A program made the position numbers and the translations under genes. Below, one piece after another: positions 17,839 through 24,607 of a stretch of DNA of 32,057 nt. The notes beneath the pieces were generated by a model. That model saw only the letters and a program-made list of their open reading frames with translations, was not told the origin of the DNA and did no database searches. The number at the start of each line of letters is the position of its first letter. The stretch's first letter is position 1. The stretch is from Rubripirellula sp. (GTDB lineage: Bacteria; Planctomycetota; Planctomycetia; Pirellulales; Pirellulaceae): contig JAPKCI010000054.1 in the NCBI GenBank assembly GCA_028823035.1, positions 1 to 32,057 on the forward strand. Reading direction: 5' to 3'.

Positions 17839-18727
17839 TGTATCTGTCTTGGGACCAACAGAGTACGGTTGTTTGTCGGAAGAGAATTGCATTGGATACG
17901 TATCGTTCATGAAAAACAGAGCAGCGCCTCTCAGCGAAGCTCAATAAAGAGGGCAAGCCTTCCAAGTCCCAATGTACGGATCCTTGCGGTTCGTGTCAAA
18001 GCTGTTCCCGATCCTGATTTTTCCCGTGTTGATGCTACATTCCCAATACAGACAGCAGATGCCTCGCGGAACGCCATACTTGGCGTCAAGTTCGACGAAA
18101 TGAACCTTTGTCACAGATCAGTTTTGAGGCAAACATCAATCCAAACTGCGTTCAGTCGTTCAATTTGGAGTTGAATTACGCACGTCTTTTCGGGGCGATG
18201 GCATTGGTGCTCGCTACCGTCGCAGCTGTTCGCTCACGTACGGCTCAAGCCTTCTACCCGACGAAAACTCCGGCTTTAATTTCGAAATCGTGTGTTTCTG
18301 AATCCGCTTCCATTGACATGACTGGCGTCGGCAAGTGTGGGTAATGGACTCGTAGAAAACTCGGAGACGTCGGATCTTGTGATTGCGCACTGATGTCCGA
18401 ATCAGGCTGTCGATACTGGCTTTCTGTGATCGAGAGTTTGGCTTTTCATGCCTGATTAGCAGCTTTTACTGTTTGTGGTTGCATGTTCAGTCATCGGGTC
18501 CTCGGCCATTCATTTTCTGTTGCTGCGCAAAAACCAAACCATTGCCTTTGCGGAACATGATTAGCCTACCCACGCTTCCATTGAGATTGAACGAGGCAGA
18601 ACAATGCAATCCACATCGCTAGGGAAGCCTTCATTCTCCGCCGGGTTGTGATGGACAGTGGTTCATTTTTGAACTTGATGTTGATCGTTCAGTGTCACTT
18701 GTTGAATTCTAGCAACTTGCTAATTCT
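17839..18727. other. Gene-poor region between divergently oriented genes
   Basis: About 0.9 kb with only short, composition-poor open frames on both strands. I found no recognisable domain, RNA gene or mobile element. Promoters for the small minus-strand ORF and for the plus-strand hypothetical genes could lie here, but no clear boxes were identified. The region could hold decayed genes. Confidence 0.45.
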
Positions 18728-19204
18728 TTGGAAGCAACAGAGGTGCAGGGTTCCGGGTGTAAGGGGCCGGTCGATCTGTCGTTCTGTTTCAAGGACTATC
18801 TTTTTCTCATTCAAAATGATGGAGTCGATGGTTGCGGTGCCTGTTTGTTCGTCAAACAAGCCGACTGTACCTTTGAGGCGCTGCTGCGAGTTGCCGATGA
18901 CTTTTATCAGGCGACCTCTTGTGACGAGTGTTCCATGTGGCAGTCCAGGTGGCATTGGGCGGATGCCGATGACGCAACCCTTCGTGAACGATTCAAGCAT
19001 GTGGAGGGTGTTTGCATCATCCCCGAGGAATACAACGGGTGGGAAGTGTCCAGCCGTTTCACCTTTGGCGGAATCGAATTTGCGGTTCATGGTCAAGGGG
19101 TTTATATTTCCGCCGGTACGTTTGGACCAGAAATGCCAAGGGATATCCAAGAGAGGGATGACATTCGTTGTCTGATGCAGACGCTTGGGGCGGTGTGCCG
19201 TTGA
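18728..19204 (+). CDS. Hypothetical protein, about 158 aa
   Basis: The frame starts at TTG-18728; an in-frame stop lies just upstream and GTG-18743 is an alternative. The product has several cysteines in its first half (DGCGACLF, ATSCDECSMW) and a well-formed second half, EEYNGWEVSSRFTFGGIEFA and GQGVYISAGTFGP. Overlapping frames on both strands are also open for 500 nt or more. I prefer this one because its codons show the expected excess of G at the first position and G/C at the third. There is no signal peptide and no membrane segment. It lies 112 nt before the next plus-strand gene. I do not recognise the family. Confidence 0.55.
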   Translation: MEATEVQGSGCKGPVDLSFCFKDYLFLIQNDGVDGCGACLFVKQADCTFEALLRVADDFYQATSCDECSMWQSRWHWADADDATLRERFKHVEGVCIIPEEYNGWEVSSRFTFGGIEFAVHGQGVYISAGTFGPEMPRDIQERDDIRCLMQTLGAVCR

Positions 19205-19316
19205 TTCAGTGCTGGTATCGGAATGTAACGACGTGTGGGGCAGGTGTTTCTTTAAGGCAGGTGGCCTGGAATTGAAACTGCGGCTGTGAATCTCTTGTTC
19301 TGGAAGGGCTTTTTTG

Positions 19317-20225
19317 ATGTTGTTACAACTTCTGTCGACCGTTTTTCTCGCGGCGCCGGTGGTTGCCAATGATTCTGGAAACGAGGTGCCCGTTCGGAAC
19401 GAGGTTACCGCGGCACAGCAGTCGGATTTGGGAAAAACGGTGGGTGGAGAAAATGGGCCGAAGCAGGCGGTGCGTGATCCCGACCAAGGAGACGGTCAAC
19501 TTGAGGAAAAAGGATGGATAGACCGGCACTTGGTGCTCTTCCTCATGTGCGTTTACGGCGGCGTTTTTCTTGTGGTGGTTGCGATCGTGCTGTTGGTCCG
19601 GGCGCATATGAAACGCCAACTCAAGGAACGTAGCGAGGCCTTGGCCGATGTTTCTGAGGAGCTCGGTTTGATCTTTTTTCCCGAGGGTAATGAGGAACTG
19701 CTATTGAAACTGAAATCGATGTCGCTGTTCAACCTTGGCCGGGGCCACAAGTTGACCAATTTGATGGTGGCAGATACACCAGAGTTGAAAATGGAAGTTT
19801 TCGATTACAGCTTTGTTACCGGCCATGGTAAGAGCAGGAAAGACCACCGCATGTCCGTAGTAGCTGCCAGTATGGATGGCCCTGAATTGCCGGCTTTGCA
19901 GATTCGTCCGCGGCGGGGGCTTTTTGATGCCATTCGAACGATGTTCGGAGGTCAGGACATTCAGCTGCGGGAGCAGCCGGAATTCTCTCGCAAGTTTGTC
20001 CTCAAGTCAGCTAACGAGGACGAAGCTCGAGAATTCCTCGATCCGATGCTCGTCCAGTCTTTTGAAGCCAACCCCGATTTTTCTTTTGAAAGTCAGAGTG
20101 ATGGCTTGATCCATTATCGCCGGAACAAGCGAGTGGATCCAGATGCCGCTGCCATCCATGAGTTGATGGGGGCAGGTTTCTCGTTGCACAAGTCGGTCAC
20201 GGAAAGACTGGGGCGCGATGGGTGA
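19317..20225 (+). CDS. Hypothetical membrane-anchored protein with signal peptide
   Basis: ATG-19317 is preceded by GGAAGGG at about 9 nt, so it is preferred to the TTG at 19314. The 302-aa product has a signal peptide (MLLQLLSTVFLAAPVVAN), a short polar region, one strong membrane segment at about residues 72-94 (FLMCVYGGVFLVVVAIVLLV), a charged helix (MKRQLKERSEALADVSEELG) and a C-terminal globular domain of about 190 residues. That domain contains DTPELKMEVFDYSFVTGHGK and, later, LREQPEFSRKFVLKSANEDE, a pattern I associate with a widespread uncharacterised bacterial family of membrane-anchored proteins. By the positive-inside rule the globular domain should be cytoplasmic. It converges on the P450 gene with a 111-nt gap in which I see no clear terminator. 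Confidence 0.8.
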   Translation: MLLQLLSTVFLAAPVVANDSGNEVPVRNEVTAAQQSDLGKTVGGENGPKQAVRDPDQGDGQLEEKGWIDRHLVLFLMCVYGGVFLVVVAIVLLVRAHMKRQLKERSEALADVSEELGLIFFPEGNEELLLKLKSMSLFNLGRGHKLTNLMVADTPELKMEVFDYSFVTGHGKSRKDHRMSVVAASMDGPELPALQIRPRRGLFDAIRTMFGGQDIQLREQPEFSRKFVLKSANEDEAREFLDPMLVQSFEANPDFSFESQSDGLIHYRRNKRVDPDAAAIHELMGAGFSLHKSVTERLGRDG

Positions 20226-20336
20226 TCGGGACCTGATGGTCTGGATCCGAGGTCGCAGCAATGAGAGCCCATTCAGGTTCTACTGAAGGACAGTCTTCCT
20301 CAACCGTGGAGTCCAGTATTGCCCGGGTGATTGGTA

Positions 20337-21677
20337 TTAAACGGACAGGTTCAGTTGCAGCGGCAGTCCCAATAGGGATCGCGTGCCAACGCCCTCGCTC
20401 CATTGAATTTGACCCTCAGGCACTGCCAGCTCAAAATCTGGAAAACGTGCAAAGAACTGTTGAAATGCAGTTGTGGCTTCAGCCTTGGCCAGTCGCATGC
20501 CAAGGCATGTATGGATTCCGTTGCCGAAGGCAAGATGTTGGTTGGGACTGCGCGAGATGTCGAATGTTTCCGGGTTTGGAAACTGCTTTGGATCGGCGTT
20601 GGCGGCTGCCAGGAACGGCATGATGACTTCTCCGCGTGACATCGCTACGCCATGAAAACAGGTGTCGTTGGCGATATAACGCGGTTCCGTCGTCTGGACG
20701 GTTGAGTTGTATCGGAGCATCTCATTAATTGCTGTGTCGATTTTTGACCAGTCTTGTGTCAGTTGCTGTTTCTGGACCGGGTGTTGCAACAGAGACAACA
20801 GACCGGCTGCGATCAGATGCACGGTGGTTTCGTGGCCAGCCAACAGCAGCAGGAAGGCGGTGGCAAGCAGTTCTTCTTCATCCAACGTGCCTTCTTCTTG
20901 CTCTGCAGCTACCAAGGCCGAAATCATGCCGGGGCGCGGCCGGATTCGACACTCTGAAAACTGCTGACGGAAATAACGACTGATCTTCCAGATCGCGGGA
21001 AACGCTTTGAATAAATCCGTCGAGTTTTTGATGTTGGTAAAGCGGGCTGCCCAGATCATGATTTTCTTCCGATCACTTTCCGGCAGTCCCAGCAGTTCAG
21101 AGATGACCGACAGAGGAAAGGGGCGAGCAAAGTGCTTCACAAAGTCTACTTGTCCGCCTGCACGCGCGGCCTGTTCTTCCAGGACGTTGAGTTGCTGTTC
21201 AGCCAGTGTTGCTATTCGGGCTCGCATACATTCGATACTTTGTCGAAGGAACGCAGATTCGACGATCTTGCGAAGTCGCCGATGATCAGGCTCGTCCTTG
21301 CCCAACATGTTGGTGGTGATGGCTCGAATCGTTCGGGGCATCCACCAACGAAATCCGGCGATCCCACGTCGCCCGGCATTACCCGGGTTGGTGACAAATG
21401 TCTCTTTGTTCCTGAGTACCTCGCTGGTCGTTGCGTGATTGGTCGTGAGCCAAACGTTGCCAAGAAACGGCATGCGGGTGCGGATGACCGGACCCATGTC
21501 CCTGATCCGACTGATTGTCGGCAACGGATCACGTTTGAAGTTTGCGGACGTCAGGTCAAGCGAATGTGTTTCCACAGTGTTTCTATCTGGAATCTGTGAT
21601 GCCCGACCGATTTCCATGTTGCGGAAATCGACTTCATTCACCACGGTTTGTTTGTCGGCAGCGAACAGGTGCGTCAT
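20337..21677 (-). CDS. Cytochrome P450
   Basis: The protein is 446 aa from ATG-21677, or 426 aa from ATG-21617 (MEIGRAS). All P450 hallmarks are present: the I-helix AGHETT (280-285, oxygen activation), the K-helix EMLR (319-322, the ExxR motif), the PERF-like region, and the haem loop FGNGIHTCLG (384-393) with C391 as thiolate ligand. A soluble bacterial class I enzyme is likely because there is no membrane anchor. It should need a ferredoxin and reductase, neither of which is in the window. The substrate cannot be told from sequence. A 22-bp tandem duplication covers the first codons and leaves a second out-of-frame ATG upstream, so the start is uncertain. Neither ATG has a clear Shine-Dalgarno site. 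Confidence 0.95.
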   Translation of the reverse strand: MTHLFAADKQTVVNEVDFRNMEIGRASQIPDRNTVETHSLDLTSANFKRDPLPTISRIRDMGPVIRTRMPFLGNVWLTTNHATTSEVLRNKETFVTNPGNAGRRGIAGFRWWMPRTIRAITTNMLGKDEPDHRRLRKIVESAFLRQSIECMRARIATLAEQQLNVLEEQAARAGGQVDFVKHFARPFPLSVISELLGLPESDRKKIMIWAARFTNIKNSTDLFKAFPAIWKISRYFRQQFSECRIRPRPGMISALVAAEQEEGTLDEEELLATAFLLLLAGHETTVHLIAAGLLSLLQHPVQKQQLTQDWSKIDTAINEMLRYNSTVQTTEPRYIANDTCFHGVAMSRGEVIMPFLAAANADPKQFPNPETFDISRSPNQHLAFGNGIHTCLGMRLAKAEATTAFQQFFARFPDFELAVPEGQIQWSEGVGTRSLLGLPLQLNLSV

Positions 21678-21698
21678 CGGCAGCGAACAGGTGTGTCA
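21655..21698. repeat. 22-bp tandem duplication across the P450 start codon
   Basis: Two copies at 21655-21676 and 21677-21698 differ at one base (c or t in gtgcgtca versus gtgtgtca). On the minus strand each copy carries ATGACxCACCTGTTCGCTGCC, so the P450 start and first codons are doubled. The unit of 22 is not a multiple of three, so the upstream ATG is out of frame. Confidence 0.92.
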
Positions 21699-21760
21699 TC
21701 GGCCGCCAAGCTTGGATTCGTCCAGTCGGGCTGGAGTTCTTTGATGTGCCTTTTCTGTGG

Positions 21761-22654
21761 TCACCGTTTCCTTGGCGATAAACTCCAGATGCCCTGTCGG
21801 ATTTGAGCTTTCAGTACAGCCCCCTCCAGTAGAACCTCACCTCCCTGCAACGGGTCATAAAGGACTACTGATCCGCGTTTGAGTTCACGAACACGAAAAA
21901 CACGCGGCGGGTCGAAGCCGCTGGCAAAATAAAACTTATCTGTTTCCAGTCTTGGGTCAAGTCGGGCCACGTTGTCACTGCCCTTTTTGATCACCAGCTT
22001 TTGACCGAAGCGATAGTTGGTCATGTAGCTGCCAAGCAGATTCACATCGGGCGTTTCAACTGACTGTGCGTGAAGTTCCGTTGTCTTCGTGTGTGGTGTT
22101 TGACTTTCCGATGCAGTGCTTTTCTTCGCGGTATCTTCTGGTTTGGTGTCTTCCGTTTTCAGATCTGCTGATTCGTCTTCGGGACTTCGTCCCTCCATCG
22201 ATACGGCGTGTTCAAGTGCTGACGCCAGATCCTGAAAAGACTTGCTCGCTGGTCCGGTCAGTTGTTGCATTTTCGTCTGAGCGTTTTTGACTTCGTTGAG
22301 CTTCTGGATCGACAGTTGTTGTCGTCCCTGTCGCGCCGACGATATTACTTGGCCGACCTGACCATTCCAACGACCGACGATCCCATTGAATAGCGTTTCG
22401 ATCTGGCGGATGCGGTCCAGTGCCGAGCGTACCCTCCCCAGCTGAAATTCTTTCTGAGCTTCGGCAACGTCTGAACTAAAGGAATTGGCACCCTTCAATC
22501 CCTCAATGACGATTCCGTTGGGCAAACCAGTGACGGAACCGCCAGTCAGGCTGCTTGTGCGTTGGACCGTGATGATGATGTTCGAAAAGAGCGAGGGTTC
22601 AACAGTGATCATTGCCGCAATGGAATAGAACGAGGCTGAACAAATGCGTTGCAT
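21761..22654 (-). CDS. Hypothetical protein with coiled-coil and C-terminal beta domain
   Basis: The frame from ATG-22654 gives 297 aa; ATG-22612 (MITVEPSLF) gives 283 aa and may be the true start, as the extra 14 residues are unremarkable. Neither has a good Shine-Dalgarno site. The chain has a beta-rich start (IIITVQRTSSLTGGSVTGLP), a helical region of about 80 residues likely to form a coiled coil (EAQKEFQLGRVRSALDRIRQ onwards), a low-complexity Glu/Thr/Lys linker and a C-terminal domain of about 90 residues (FGQKLVIKKGSDNVARLDPR, then VRELKRGSVVLYDPLQGGEV). There is no signal peptide or membrane segment. It lies 83 nt upstream of the P450 gene on the same strand, so co-transcription is possible. 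I do not recognise it. Confidence 0.7.
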   Translation of the reverse strand: MQRICSASFYSIAAMITVEPSLFSNIIITVQRTSSLTGGSVTGLPNGIVIEGLKGANSFSSDVAEAQKEFQLGRVRSALDRIRQIETLFNGIVGRWNGQVGQVISSARQGRQQLSIQKLNEVKNAQTKMQQLTGPASKSFQDLASALEHAVSMEGRSPEDESADLKTEDTKPEDTAKKSTASESQTPHTKTTELHAQSVETPDVNLLGSYMTNYRFGQKLVIKKGSDNVARLDPRLETDKFYFASGFDPPRVFRVRELKRGSVVLYDPLQGGEVLLEGAVLKAQIRQGIWSLSPRKR

Positions 22655-23148
22655 TCAGGGAAAGGTTTCTGTGAAGCTCACGCAGTGGCGAGCGTTCAAC
22701 GCAATTCTAACGCAACTCAAACTTTTTTTCACGACCCTGAAACAGTTTCGGGCTGAGACCAAAAAAATTGCTGGAAACTGGTTCGCTTGGTGAATCGCAA
22801 GACGACTCGGCCTGTTCCCAATTTCCTCACTCCCTGACGCGGGAGACCGATTGGCGGTTTCGGCAGAGGTGGTCGAAGCAGGATGGTTGGGAAGATCTGA
22901 AGCCGGAACGCAGGCAATTCCAGGTGCTGGTGGCTCTGGTTTGCCGACATCTGGCAAGTTGCAACGTAGTTGAATTCGCGAGGAAGGTGGGGAGACGCAG
23001 AAACAGGGAGTGCAGATAGTAGAGGATGCGGGGTGGTGCGCTCCGGCAGTTTCGTCAGCCTTGATCTTGCCGCTGCCTCACTTAGGTTGATTGAAGATTC
23101 AGACAGAGAACGAAGAGAAAGAAACAAGACGAATTCTGAAAGCACTCG
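22655..23148. other. Intergenic region, no feature recognised
   Basis: About 490 nt between two minus-strand genes. The open frames on both strands have random-looking composition. No hairpin, repeat or RNA gene was recognised. The promoter for the minus-strand hypothetical gene and P450 may lie here. Confidence 0.4.
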
Positions 23149-24594
23149 CTAGGCTAAGATTCCTTTTAGGATTTTTCCGTGGACATCGGTCAGACGAAAA
23201 TCTCGTCCGGAATATCGATAGGTCAACTGTTCGTGATCGAGTCCCATCAGATGGAGAATCGTGGCGTGCAAATCGTGCATCGTCACTTTGTTCTCCGTAA
23301 TGACCATGCCAAGATCATCGGTTGCGCCGTAAGTTGTGCCGGGTTTGACACCACCGCCGGCCAACCAAATTGTATAGCCATCGATATGGTGATCACGGCC
23401 CATCTTGTTCACGTCCTTGGGTCCGGCTTGCACGGTTGGTGTCCGTCCCATCTCGCCACCCCAGATAACCAGTGTGTCGTCCAGCATTCCTCGTTGCTTG
23501 AGGTCCGTTAACAGAGCTGCGATTGGCTGGTCCGATTCTTTTGTCAGCTTTTTAATGCGAGGCACAAGTGCTCCGTGATTGTCCCATGGCTGGCCGCCGC
23601 CGTGATAACACTGCACGTAACGAACTCCGCGTTCCGCAAGTCGCCGGGCGATCAACATGTTTCGCCCCTGAGTCGACTTGCCGTACAGTTCTCGAATGTG
23701 GGCTGGCTCTTGTTCTAAATCAAAGGCATCCGTTCCCGCCGTCTGCATGCGAAAAGCCAACTCCATCGAGTGAATACGGCTCTCCAGCCGCTCATCACCA
23801 GGTCGCTGGTCACGATGCCGTCGATTGAGAAACTGAGTCAAATCAACTTGGTTTCTCTGCTGTTGAGTGGAAACGTCGGATCGAGTCAAGTTTGGGATCA
23901 GTTCCTTGCCAGCCGAATCAATATCGATATGTGTCCCTTGGAAGATTCCAGGCAGAAATGAACTCGTCCAATTCCGCGACTGAGCGGTCGGCAGCCCTTT
24001 CGGACAAAGCACGACATAGCCAGGCAACTCGCCACTCTCGTTCCCCAAACCGTACAACAACCACGCTCCGATACTGGGTCGAGCCAACGTCGAGTGTCCG
24101 CAGTTGGTGAGCAGCAGTCCGGGCGAGTGGTTGGCAATTTCGCCTTGCATCGAATGGATGACGCACAATTCGTCGGCATGGCGAGCGACATTCGGAAACA
24201 ACTCGCTCACCTCTAGACCCGACTCACCGTGCTTTTTGAATTTGAACGGCGAACCAAAAATATTGGCGGCCCGCTTCCGCTGAGTTTGCTGTAGCTGATT
24301 CTTCACCGAATCGGGAAGCGGCTTGCCATTGAGACGTGTGAGTTCGCTCTTGGGATAGAAAGTATCGAACTGCGACGGCCCACCATTCATGAACAGATGA
24401 ATGATTCGCTTTGCTTTTGGGACAAAATGCGGTTCGCTAGCCGCCAGCGGTGACTGGGCTGACGTGGGAGTTCCAGCGTTGCTCGTTTGCCCGATCAATG
24501 AAGCCATCGCCAAAGCGCCAATCCCACAACCACTCTGATGCAACAATTCGCGGCGAGTCACGGTCAACTGGTTTGGCGACTGGTTGTTAAACAC
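23149..24594 (-). CDS. DUF1501 family protein (secreted, sulfatase-like fold)
   Basis: The 481-aa protein begins with GTG-24594, supported by AAGGGA 7 nt upstream. The N-terminus TVTRRELLHQSGCGIGALAM has a twin-arginine-like pair (residues 14-15) followed by a weak hydrophobic stretch, as in other DUF1501 proteins. Family motifs are present: HLFMNGGPSQFDTFYPK (about 66-82), NHSPGLLLTNCGHS, GGGQPWDNHG, and the C-terminal VIWGGEMGRTP and GRDHH. DUF1501 is related to the alkaline phosphatase/sulfatase superfamily, but its reaction is not established. It follows the DUF1549/DUF1553 gene by 11 nt, so the two are co-translated and probably act together outside the cytoplasm, as in the many such pairs of planctomycetes. 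Confidence 0.95.
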   Translation of the reverse strand: MFNNQSPNQLTVTRRELLHQSGCGIGALAMASLIGQTSNAGTPTSAQSPLAASEPHFVPKAKRIIHLFMNGGPSQFDTFYPKSELTRLNGKPLPDSVKNQLQQTQRKRAANIFGSPFKFKKHGESGLEVSELFPNVARHADELCVIHSMQGEIANHSPGLLLTNCGHSTLARPSIGAWLLYGLGNESGELPGYVVLCPKGLPTAQSRNWTSSFLPGIFQGTHIDIDSAGKELIPNLTRSDVSTQQQRNQVDLTQFLNRRHRDQRPGDERLESRIHSMELAFRMQTAGTDAFDLEQEPAHIRELYGKSTQGRNMLIARRLAERGVRYVQCYHGGGQPWDNHGALVPRIKKLTKESDQPIAALLTDLKQRGMLDDTLVIWGGEMGRTPTVQAGPKDVNKMGRDHHIDGYTIWLAGGGVKPGTTYGATDDLGMVITENKVTMHDLHATILHLMGLDHEQLTYRYSGRDFRLTDVHGKILKGILA

Positions 24595-24601
24595 TTCGGT
24601 A

Positions 24602-24607
24602 TCCCTT
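24602..24607 (-). promoter_or_regulatory. Ribosome binding site of the DUF1501 gene, overlapping the upstream stop
   Basis: AAGGGA begins inside the TAA stop of the DUF1549/DUF1553 gene and lies 7 nt before GTG-24594. This arrangement favours translational coupling of the pair. Confidence 0.6.

Noticed and set aside
18695-19130. Minus-strand similarity to the N-terminal domain of RsmE (16S rRNA methyltransferase)
   Set aside because: A few residues (VGLFDEQTG, ERQIDRPL) resemble RsmE, but the methyltransferase domain is absent, the alignment needs large gaps, and the plus frame has better codon-position composition.
22729-23145. 138-codon minus-strand ORF in the gap before the DUF1501 gene
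   Set aside because: Rich in Ser, Arg, Pro and Leu with no domain-like pattern; overlapping plus frames look equally random.
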